Positions 1-6,814 of a stretch of DNA of 17,005 nucleotides are shown one piece after another. The notes under the pieces were generated by a model. That model ran no database searches. It was not told the origin of the DNA and saw only the letters and a list, made by a program, of their open reading frames with translations. Numbering within the stretch: the stretch's first letter is position 1; each line of letters begins with the position of its first letter. The stretch is from Micavibrio aeruginosavorus. GTDB taxonomy: Bacteria; Pseudomonadota; Alphaproteobacteria; Micavibrionales; Micavibrionaceae. Both the position numbers and the translations under genes were made by a program. The stretch spans positions 1 to 17,005 of the forward strand of contig QFOT01000031.1 in NCBI GenBank assembly GCA_003241285.1, given 5' to 3'.

Positions 1-465
1 GGCTATATCTGGCCGGAATTGATGGATGTTTTGAAACAGGACCCTATAGAACGCACCAGCATGAATAGCTGGGACAGTGAAGCTTTCGTTGAAGCTATTA
101 AAAAGACAGGCCGTAAGAAGCTGGTAATCGCCGCGCTCTGGACAGAAGCCTGCCTTATCTTCCCGACGCTTTGCGCTCTTGGTGAAGGCTATGAGGTTAT
201 TATGAATGTAGACGCCTCCGGCGGTACATCTCTTGTGGCTCATGATGCTGCGATCCGCCGCGCAGAGCAAGCAGGGGCCGTGTCGATCAGCACACTTCAA
301 TTGACACTGGAGATCCAGCGCGACTGGGCCCGTCAGGAAACTTACGAAGGCACGACAAATATCGCCCGTGAACATTTCGGAGCTTACGGTATGGGCATTG
401 ATTACGCCGCAAGTCTTTTGCACGACTATCCGCAACGCGCTGCCTACCCTCACAAAGTGAAATAA
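1..465 (+). CDS. YcaC-like isochorismatase-family cysteine hydrolase (5' end missing)
   Basis: The reading frame is open from base 1, so only the C-terminal 154 residues are visible. The fold is the isochorismatase/nicotinamidase-like cysteine hydrolase fold. The segment ALWTEACLIFPTLCAL carries the nucleophile Cys (codon 151-153) in the usual TEAC context. The strand that follows (VIMNVDASGG) and the later QRDW motif resemble E. coli YcaC and its relatives. The catalytic Asp and Lys would lie upstream, outside the window. About 45 residues follow the RDW motif, longer than E. coli YcaC, and I believe this tail occurs in a subset of proteobacterial homologues. The natural substrate of YcaC-type enzymes is not established. 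The next gene starts 26 nt downstream on the same strand, so this is probably part of the same transcript. The family is well supported, the specific activity is not. Confidence 0.82.
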   Translation, partial: GYIWPELMDVLKQDPIERTSMNSWDSEAFVEAIKKTGRKKLVIAALWTEACLIFPTLCALGEGYEVIMNVDASGGTSLVAHDAAIRRAEQAGAVSISTLQLTLEIQRDWARQETYEGTTNIAREHFGAYGMGIDYAASLLHDYPQRAAYPHKVK

Positions 466-491
466 CAAATTTAAAATCAAGGAGATTTAAG

Positions 492-1319
492 ATGACTACA
501 TTTACAACCAAAGACGGCACATCCCTTTTTTATAAAGACTGGGGCAATGGCCAACCCATCGTGTTCAGCCACGGCTGGCCGCTAAGTTCCGATGCCTGGG
601 AAGACCAGATGTTATTCCTCGCAGAAAACGGCTTCCGTGTTATCTCCCATGACCGACGCGGGCATGGAAGATCTGATCAACCATGGAATGGCAATGACAT
701 GGATACCTATGCCGACGATCTCGCCCAATTGATTGATAAACTGAACCTAAAGAACGCCATTCTTGTCGGTCACTCGACAGGCGGCGGAGAAGTCGCCCGT
801 TATATCGGACGTCACGGTACATCCCGTGTAGCCGGAGCCATTCTTGTCGGCGCCGTTACACCAGGCATGTTGAAGACAGATAAAAATCCTGACGGATTAC
901 CTATGTCAGTATTCGACGGCATTCGTGACGGTGTCCGCAAAGACCGTTCCCAGTTCTTTAAGGATTTCACCATGCCTTTTTACGGAGCTAACCGTGAAGG
1001 CGCGAAAGTCAGCGAAGGCTTGCGTGAGAGCTTCTGGTTCCTCGGTATGCAGGCAGGATTGAAAGCCGTGCTTGATTGTATTGCGGCTTTTTCTGAAAGC
1101 GATTTCACTGAAGACCTTGCCAAGTTCGATATCCCGACCTTGATCATTCATGGTGATGACGACCAGATCGTGCCTATCGATAACACGGCCCGCCGAGCCG
1201 CTAAACTCATCAAAGGATCGCAGCTTAAAGTCTATAAAGGAGGCGCTCATGCGATCCCTTCTACCGAGAAAGATCAAATCAACCAAGACCTTTTGGCCTT
1301 CGCCAAAAAACTGGCCTAA
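492..1319 (+). CDS. alpha/beta hydrolase, non-heme chloroperoxidase / arylesterase type
   Basis: A 275-residue single-domain alpha/beta hydrolase of the cofactor-free chloroperoxidase/arylesterase group. These enzymes hydrolyse esters, or form peracids that oxidise halides, mostly in the cytoplasm. The oxyanion region is FSHGWPLSSDAW (residues 25-36) and HDRRGHGRSDQPW follows at 53-65. The nucleophile elbow is GHSTGG, with Ser95. The acid is probably Asp224 in GDDDQIVP, and the base is His253 in GGAHAIP. The complete triad and normal length argue for an active enzyme. There is no signal peptide. The ATG at 492 is chosen because a GGAG Shine-Dalgarno lies at 481-484. It sits between the YcaC-like gene and a ring-cleaving dioxygenase, and a role in opening lactones or esters from aromatic breakdown is plausible but inferred. 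Confidence 0.9.
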   Translation: MTTFTTKDGTSLFYKDWGNGQPIVFSHGWPLSSDAWEDQMLFLAENGFRVISHDRRGHGRSDQPWNGNDMDTYADDLAQLIDKLNLKNAILVGHSTGGGEVARYIGRHGTSRVAGAILVGAVTPGMLKTDKNPDGLPMSVFDGIRDGVRKDRSQFFKDFTMPFYGANREGAKVSEGLRESFWFLGMQAGLKAVLDCIAAFSESDFTEDLAKFDIPTLIIHGDDDQIVPIDNTARRAAKLIKGSQLKVYKGGAHAIPSTEKDQINQDLLAFAKKLA

Positions 1320-1342
1320 CCAAAGCAAAAAGGAGAACCACC

Positions 1343-2272
1343 ATGCAAACAGCATCCGGTATACACCACATTACAGCGATCGCCAGCGACCCGAAAAGAA
1401 ATTTTGATTTCTATACGAAAGTCCTCGGCCTGCGCTTTGTGAAAAAGACCGTGAACTTTGACGATCCCTCAACCTATCACTTTTACTTCGGTGATAACGC
1501 AGGATCACCCGGCACAATCCTGACTTTCTTCCCGCATCCCGATCTTCCAAAAGGTCGCGCCGGGACCGGACAGGCCGTCGAGATCGTCTTTTCCGTTCCG
1601 AAGAATTCATTCTCTTTCTGGATCGATCGCTTCCATCAACTAGGTATTGAATACCAAGGGCCAGAATCCCGTTTTGACGAGAAAGTCATTCGCATTCAGG
1701 ATCCCGATGGTTTGATGCTGGAGCTGGTCGGCGTTGACAATCTGCCCGACGACAATCTCTGGACCACTGATGAAATCGATGCAGATGTCGCGATCCGCGG
1801 CTTCCACAGCATTTCGCTATGGGTTGACGATCACGAGAAAACAGCTGCCCTTTTAACAGGACAGCTAGGTTTTAAACTGGTTGGCAATGACGGCAGCCGT
1901 TATCGTTATGCGGCTGAAGGAAATGGCCTTGGTAAAATTGTTGATCTGCGTGCCATTCCCGGCATGTGGAAGGGCGCCCCGGGCGCAGGCACGATTCACC
2001 ATGTCGCGTGGAGAGTGGGTGACGATGAAGCAGAGCTTCAAGTTCGCGCAGAGCTTGCTAAAGCCGGTATGCATCTAACGCAGGTGATAGACCGTAACTA
2101 TTTCCACTCGGTCTATTTCCGCGAGCCAAACGGCGTCCTGTTCGAACTCGCAACCGATAATCCCGGTTTCGACATTGACGAGCCGATTGCTACTCTGGGT
2201 CAGGACCTAAAACTTCCTGCCCAATACGAACAGCACCGCGCCGAAATCGCTGCGGTCCTGCCAACACTCTAA
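1343..2272 (+). CDS. mhqO: Ring-cleaving dioxygenase, VOC family (MhqO/MhqA-like)
   Basis: A 309-residue protein made of two vicinal-oxygen-chelate (glyoxalase/bleomycin-resistance) modules, roughly residues 5-130 and 150-272. The start GIHHITAIASD is typical of the MhqO/MhqA ring-cleaving dioxygenases. Likely metal ligands are His9, His220 (in the GTIHHVAW segment) and Glu268 (in GVLFELATD). The YFREPNG loop just before Glu268 is also characteristic. In Bacillus subtilis, MhqO belongs to the MhqR regulon and is linked to hydroquinone detoxification, and related enzymes cleave substituted hydroquinones. A GGAG Shine-Dalgarno precedes the ATG. The gene begins 23 nt after the previous stop and ends 19 nt before an MhqD-like gene, and that pairing strengthens the assignment. 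The exact substrate cannot be read from the sequence. Confidence 0.88.
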   Translation: MQTASGIHHITAIASDPKRNFDFYTKVLGLRFVKKTVNFDDPSTYHFYFGDNAGSPGTILTFFPHPDLPKGRAGTGQAVEIVFSVPKNSFSFWIDRFHQLGIEYQGPESRFDEKVIRIQDPDGLMLELVGVDNLPDDNLWTTDEIDADVAIRGFHSISLWVDDHEKTAALLTGQLGFKLVGNDGSRYRYAAEGNGLGKIVDLRAIPGMWKGAPGAGTIHHVAWRVGDDEAELQVRAELAKAGMHLTQVIDRNYFHSVYFREPNGVLFELATDNPGFDIDEPIATLGQDLKLPAQYEQHRAEIAAVLPTL

Positions 2273-2291
2273 ATACGAAAGGTGCATCGCC

Positions 2292-2912
2292 ATGGAAAAG
2301 GACTTCAAACATATCTTTATACAAGGCGATGCCAGCCAGCCGGTGCTTCTTTTATTGCACGGGACAGGCGGCGACGAACAGGATTTGGTCGAATTGGGCC
2401 AAGCGGTTAGCCCGGCTTCAACCATCCTGTCCGTGCGCGGTAAGGTATTGGAAAATGGAATGCCCCGTTTCTTCCGCCGTCTGGCAGAAGGCGTATTCGA
2501 TTTGGAAGATTTGAAATTCCGCACTGATGAACTAGCCGATTTTATAGCAGACGCCCGCACCCGGTATGGATTTGGAAACCAGCCTGTCTTCGCGCTGGGC
2601 TATTCAAACGGCGCAAACATCGCGGCTAGCCTCTTGCTCGCCAGAGCTGAGGCTTTGCAAGGAGCTGTGCTACTGCGTGCCATGGTGCCCTTTGAACCTG
2701 AAAGCTTACCCGACTTGAAAGGCAAGAATATTTTGATGCTGTCCGGGCTGATGGATCCCATCATTCCGGCGGATAATTCGCAAAAGCTTGCCACGATGCT
2801 CCAACATGCGGGCGCAAAGGTGGATATCAAGATGAAACCGACAGGACATGGACTGACTCAATCCGATTTCTCGGATATAAAAAACTGGATGGTGCAGGAG
2901 ATAGTCTCATGA
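2292..2912 (+). CDS. mhqD: MhqD-like carboxylesterase (phospholipase/carboxylesterase family)
   Basis: A 206-residue alpha/beta hydrolase. The N-terminal LLLHGTGGDEQDL holds the oxyanion region, and VLENGMPRFFRRLAEGVFD (residues 52-70) is nearly a signature of MhqD proteins. The catalytic triad reads Ser105 (GYSNGAN), Asp155 (LMDPIIP) and His186 (TGHGLT). The length is normal and there is no signal peptide, so a cytoplasmic enzyme is expected. MhqD acts with the MhqO-type dioxygenase in resistance to hydroquinones and related electrophiles in Bacillus, although its own reaction is not settled. A purine-rich AAAGGTG precedes the start, and the stop overlaps the next start in an ATGA arrangement, which indicates translational coupling. 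Confidence 0.88.
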   Translation: MEKDFKHIFIQGDASQPVLLLLHGTGGDEQDLVELGQAVSPASTILSVRGKVLENGMPRFFRRLAEGVFDLEDLKFRTDELADFIADARTRYGFGNQPVFALGYSNGANIAASLLLARAEALQGAVLLRAMVPFEPESLPDLKGKNILMLSGLMDPIIPADNSQKLATMLQHAGAKVDIKMKPTGHGLTQSDFSDIKNWMVQEIVS

Positions 2913-4900
2913 ATTCAAAGATAACCCGCCGTAATTTTCTTCAAAACACCAGCCTTCTTGGAGCAGGTCTTTTAGCCGGCTCCACACTTCCATTTCTTAC
3001 CCAAGAGGTTCTCGCCATGTCATCACCTGTTATCGATACTGTTTTCTTCAACGGGAAAATCACAACACTGGACAAGAGCAAACCGGAGGTTAGCGCAATT
3101 GCTTTTGCGGGCGGCATAGTGTCGGCTATAGGGAACGACAAGGAAATCCGTTCACTGGCGAACGACAAGACAAAATATATCGATCTGAAAGGTAAACGAG
3201 CCATACCGGGTCTGAACGATTCACATACTCATCTTATCCGCGGTGGATTGAATTATAATATGGAGCTGCGCTGGGACGGTGTTAAAAGCCTTGCCGATGC
3301 CCTTTTAATGCTAAAAATACAGGCAGATAATACACCTGCCCCGCAATGGGTGCGTGTGGTTGGCGGCTGGAGCGAATTCCAGTTCAAAGAACGCCGCATG
3401 CCGACACTAGCCGAGATCAACGCGGCAGCGCCCGATACACCTGTCTTTATTCTCCACCTTTATGACCGCGCGCTTTTGAATGGCGCTGCCTTGAAAGCTG
3501 CCGGAATTACAAAAGACACTCCCGATCCTGCAGGCGGGCGCGTAGAACGCGATGCCAATGGCAATCCGACAGGGATGCTGATCGCCGAACCGAATGCGAT
3601 GATACTGTATTCTACATTAGCAAAAGGCCCAGCTCTTCCTATCAACGACCAGATCAATTCAACACGGCATTTTATGCGCGAGCTTAACCGTCTTGGTATC
3701 ACCAGCGTTATAGATGCGGGAGGCGGTTTCCAGAATTATCCCGATGATTATAACGTCATCGAAAGACTACATAAAGACAACCAGATGACCGTGCGCATCG
3801 CCTATAACCTCTTTACCCAGAACAAAGGCAACGAACTCGCTGACTTCGAAAAATGGTCTGGCATGGTAAAACCTTACAGTGGCGACAGCTTTATGCGCCA
3901 TAACGGGGCCGGTGAAATGCTGGCTTTCTCGGCCGCCGATTTTGAGGATTTCCTGCAACCGCGCCCTGATATGGCGAAAAACATGGAAAAGGATTTAAGC
4001 AATGTCGTCCGCTTTCTGGTCGAACAACGCTGGCCGTTTCGTCTTCATGCTACTTACAATGAAACGATCGACCGGGCGCTTGATGTCTTCGAGAGCATCG
4101 ATCAGGATACGAAATTCGGCAATCTCCGCTGGTTCTTCGATCATGCCGAAACCGTCAGTGAGAAAAACATGGAGCGGATCAAACGCCTGAATGGCGGAAT
4201 CGCCGTCCAGCACCGCATGGCTTTCCAAGGCGAATATTTCGTTGATCGCTACGGCAAGGAAGCGGCTTCGCAAAGCCCGCCCATCAGAAAAATGCTCGAC
4301 ATGGGCATTCCTGTCGGCGGCGGCACAGATGCGACGCGCGTTGCCAGTTACAATCCATGGGTTTCGCTCTATTGGCTGGTTACAGGGAAAACCGTCGGAG
4401 GTTTATCCTTATATGGCGACAGCAACCGCCTGAACCGTGAAGAAGCCTTGCGTCTATGGACTTTAGGCAGTGCTTATAAATCGAATGAGGAAACAGCCAA
4501 AGGCGCACTCAGCCCCGGCATGTATGCCGACCTTGCCGTCCTGTCGCATGATTTCATGACGATATCCGATGAAGCTATCAAAGATATTACGTCCGTAATA
4601 ACAGTTGTCGGTGGAGAGATTGTGTATGCCGCAGATGATTTCAAATCATATGATGCGCCCTTGCCGCCTGTCAGCCCCGACTGGTCACCGGTTAAGCGCT
4701 TTGGTGGATACCAGGCAGCCGACATTAATCTTGGCGGCACGGTCGTCGCCTCGAACTGCGCGATTCACGGTTGCGGCCATAACCACCAGGGCGCAGGTCA
4801 CGACGGAAAACTATCCCGCTGGCTGGGCCTGAATGACAACAAAAACAAACCAAGCTTCGAAAACCCGTGGTCACTGGGCTGCGGCTGCTTCGCCTACTAA
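2909..4900 (+). CDS. Tat-exported YtcJ-like amidohydrolase (amidohydrolase family 3)
   Basis: A 663-residue metal-dependent amidohydrolase. The N-terminus has a twin-arginine signal: TRRNFLQ at residues 6-12, then a hydrophobic stretch to about residue 30 and a likely cleavage after LAMA-like sequence near 37, so the protein should be exported folded to the periplasm. The amidohydrolase barrel begins with the metal motif GLNDSHTHL (His106, His108). Further candidate ligands are His380 (RLHATYNE), His412 (FDHAET) and Asp474 (GGGTDATR), as in YtcJ-type amidohydrolases. After the barrel, an unusual tail (about 613-663) contains Cys617, His620, Cys622, His624, His626, His631, Cys658 and Cys660. 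The gene overlaps mhqD by four bases (ATGA). The substrate is unknown. A periplasmic location differs from the cytoplasmic enzymes upstream and suggests that a modified compound is processed outside the inner membrane. Confidence 0.88.
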   Translation: MNSKITRRNFLQNTSLLGAGLLAGSTLPFLTQEVLAMSSPVIDTVFFNGKITTLDKSKPEVSAIAFAGGIVSAIGNDKEIRSLANDKTKYIDLKGKRAIPGLNDSHTHLIRGGLNYNMELRWDGVKSLADALLMLKIQADNTPAPQWVRVVGGWSEFQFKERRMPTLAEINAAAPDTPVFILHLYDRALLNGAALKAAGITKDTPDPAGGRVERDANGNPTGMLIAEPNAMILYSTLAKGPALPINDQINSTRHFMRELNRLGITSVIDAGGGFQNYPDDYNVIERLHKDNQMTVRIAYNLFTQNKGNELADFEKWSGMVKPYSGDSFMRHNGAGEMLAFSAADFEDFLQPRPDMAKNMEKDLSNVVRFLVEQRWPFRLHATYNETIDRALDVFESIDQDTKFGNLRWFFDHAETVSEKNMERIKRLNGGIAVQHRMAFQGEYFVDRYGKEAASQSPPIRKMLDMGIPVGGGTDATRVASYNPWVSLYWLVTGKTVGGLSLYGDSNRLNREEALRLWTLGSAYKSNEETAKGALSPGMYADLAVLSHDFMTISDEAIKDITSVITVVGGEIVYAADDFKSYDAPLPPVSPDWSPVKRFGGYQAADINLGGTVVASNCAIHGCGHNHQGAGHDGKLSRWLGLNDNKNKPSFENPWSLGCGCFAY

Positions 4901-4917
4901 ATTAAAGGATAAACAGA

Positions 4918-5442
4918 ATGCCAATACATATCGCTATCACACGCCGCATGCTACCGGGCAGAGAACAGGAATTTAAAGCCGCCTTACGCCGTTTCCTGGG
5001 AGAATCTTTTATACATGGCGGTGTCCACGGTGCGGGAATGATTACATCCATACCCGGCGGGCATGAAAGGGATATTGGAATACTGCGAACATTCAATGAT
5101 GACGCTGAACGCGACGCATTTTATAATTCTGATCTTTTCAAAAATTGGGAAGAATACGCTTCCACTGTCACCGAAGGTGTCGCAGACTACCGCCAACTTA
5201 ATGGCCTAGAGGCATGGTTTCGAACTCCTGGCGCACCGCCACGCTGGAAAATGGCCATAGCAACTTTTGCCGGGGTTTATCCAACCAGCATTTTATTAGC
5301 TTATACAATTGGAGAATATCTTCATTCTTTTCCGGTCATTATTAAATCCCTGATCACCGCCGCCGCTATGGTGGCGCTATTGACATGGATTGTTATGCCC
5401 AATGTTACCAAGTTCCTGAAGAATTGGCTGCACGCTAAATAA
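4918..5442 (+). CDS. ABM-domain (antibiotic biosynthesis monooxygenase-like) membrane protein
   Basis: A 174-residue protein. Residues 1-100 form an antibiotic-biosynthesis-monooxygenase (ABM) ferredoxin-like domain: MPIHIAITRRMLPGREQEF at the start, then the GGHERDIGILRTF strand and the SDLFKNWEEY helix, the usual pattern of W/Y-rich ABM proteins. Residues about 111-133 and 139-160 are hydrophobic and predicted to cross the inner membrane, leaving the ABM domain in the cytoplasm. ABM proteins such as YgiN act on quinols or polycyclic aromatics without a cofactor, so the placement after mhqO/mhqD fits. The start is supported by AAAGGA upstream of the ATG and a 17-nt gap from the amidohydrolase. 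It is the last gene of the row and converges with the efflux operon 19 nt later. The catalytic role is inferred. Confidence 0.8.
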   Translation: MPIHIAITRRMLPGREQEFKAALRRFLGESFIHGGVHGAGMITSIPGGHERDIGILRTFNDDAERDAFYNSDLFKNWEEYASTVTEGVADYRQLNGLEAWFRTPGAPPRWKMAIATFAGVYPTSILLAYTIGEYLHSFPVIIKSLITAAAMVALLTWIVMPNVTKFLKNWLHAK

Positions 5443-5454
5443 AACATTTAGGCG
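5433..5454 (+). terminator. Possible weak intrinsic terminator between convergent operons
   Basis: The sequence can fold as CGC-TAAAT, loop AAAAC, ATTTA-(bulged G)-GCG, an eight-pair stem with one bulge that overlaps the ABM gene stop codon. On the + strand it is followed by CTGTTCTTTA, which is only moderately U-rich. It is the only candidate in the 19-nt gap between the two convergent gene rows. AT-rich pairing and the bulge make it a weak call. Confidence 0.3.
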
Positions 5455-5461
5455 CTGTTCT

Positions 5462-6814
5462 TTAATAGACCCCCAAGGATTTATAGAGTGCAACCAGACT
5501 TAACGATAGAGCTTCTTCTGCTCCGACGACTTCTGCATTGGCGTTATTAACCGTTCTTTGCGCATCCAGCACATCTAGAAATGACACTTCGCCCTCTTTG
5601 TAGAGTTGCTGCGACAAGTTTAAGGATCTTTCTGCGTTAGCCGCCGCTTGTTGCAGTGTAACTTTGCGCTCTTTGATGTGTGCATAGTCTGTCAAGGAAA
5701 TTTCAACATCCGTCACTGCCTGCAAAACTGTCTTTCTCCACAGCTCGAAGCTCTGGGTTTCGCGCGCCTTGGCAGCATCAATATTTCCGCTAATCCTGCC
5801 AAAATTCAGAAGAGAAACCGCAGCAGAAATTCCCGATGACCATATCGTTGTGGAATCTATTAATGCGGTATCGGCAATTCCAAAAAAACCAGCAAGGGTG
5901 ACCGTCGGGAATATGCTCGCAATTTCAGCTTTTGTCAGCGATGTCTGCGCTTCCAGATTAAATTGGGCAGCTCTGACATCCGGACGCTGATTAATAACTT
6001 CTGCAGGTGCCAATAAAACAGGTTTTATGTCAGAAATAACATCAGATTTAGCTTCAACTAAAGGTTTAATCTTTTCAGGCATTTCACCGGTTAAAACACT
6101 TAGACGCAATCTCGCATTATCAGCCTGACGGTCAAATTCAGGTATCGAGGCCTTCGTCGTGTTTACTAGGCCTTCGGAGCGCTCCACATCAAGCTGCGGC
6201 GCTTCCCCCAGCTCTTTTTGCTGACGGACCAGTTCCAAAGTCTTTTGTTGCGCCTCTAGATTTTTATAAGCAATTTCCGACTGCTTTTGGGCTGCTCTTA
6301 ATTCAACATAGGCTCTCGTGACCTCGGATACCAATGTCAGGCTTACATCGTGATACTCCGCAGACCTGGCCTCAAAATTGGCATCCGCTGCATCGGAATT
6401 GCTACGGTTTCTTCCAAAAATATCGATTTCATATGAAGCATCAAACCCTGCATCATACAATTCTCCAGCTTTAAAATTCGTGTTCAAATTTTTAGCACGA
6501 CCGGCCGATCCAGAAGCCTGCAACTGCGGGAAAAGCGCGCTATTTACCGCCCGCCGCAAACCGCGCGCTTCTAAGATTCGAGCTTCTGCCATTCTCCTAT
6601 CCGGACTGCCTTTTAATGCAATATCCACAAGCTGGTTCAAAGCAGGATCGTTAAAGCCTTTCCACCATCCATGGAGATTTTGCGGCGTTTGTTTTTCTAT
6701 ACCTTGCGTTGAGGCCGTCCATACCGCAGGCGAAGGTATCGTCTCATGCTCGGGCGTGGTTAATAAACAACCGCTCAACATAAGCGATGTTGTAACAAGC
6801 AAAATATATTTCAT
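5462..6814 (-). CDS. RND efflux outer-membrane lipoprotein (OprM/OprN/NodT family)
   Basis: A 450-residue TolC-like outer-membrane factor that provides the exit duct of the tripartite pump encoded here. The N-terminus is a lipoprotein signal with lipobox LSGC, giving lipidated Cys16. Two outer-membrane-efflux-protein repeats follow. The first includes HGWWKGFNDPALNQL and the long helices around residues 70-240. The second includes INQRPDVRAAQFNLEAQ, GFFGIADTA, and the C-terminal helix with EGEVSFLDVLDAQRTV. The length matches the NodT/OprM family. The start codon overlaps the permease stop (ATGA), and AAGGAAAGG upstream acts as the ribosome binding site, so synthesis is coupled to the permease. 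The export substrate cannot be deduced. Confidence 0.93.
   Translation of the reverse strand: MKYILLVTTSLMLSGCLLTTPEHETIPSPAVWTASTQGIEKQTPQNLHGWWKGFNDPALNQLVDIALKGSPDRRMAEARILEARGLRRAVNSALFPQLQASGSAGRAKNLNTNFKAGELYDAGFDASYEIDIFGRNRSNSDAADANFEARSAEYHDVSLTLVSEVTRAYVELRAAQKQSEIAYKNLEAQQKTLELVRQQKELGEAPQLDVERSEGLVNTTKASIPEFDRQADNARLRLSVLTGEMPEKIKPLVEAKSDVISDIKPVLLAPAEVINQRPDVRAAQFNLEAQTSLTKAEIASIFPTVTLAGFFGIADTALIDSTTIWSSGISAAVSLLNFGRISGNIDAAKARETQSFELWRKTVLQAVTDVEISLTDYAHIKERKVTLQQAAANAERSLNLSQQLYKEGEVSFLDVLDAQRTVNNANAEVVGAEEALSLSLVALYKSLGVY

Noticed and set aside
906..1355. 149-codon minus-strand frame over the alpha/beta hydrolase gene
   Set aside because: Antisense to a complete gene with an intact catalytic triad; no recognisable motif and no supporting neighbour.
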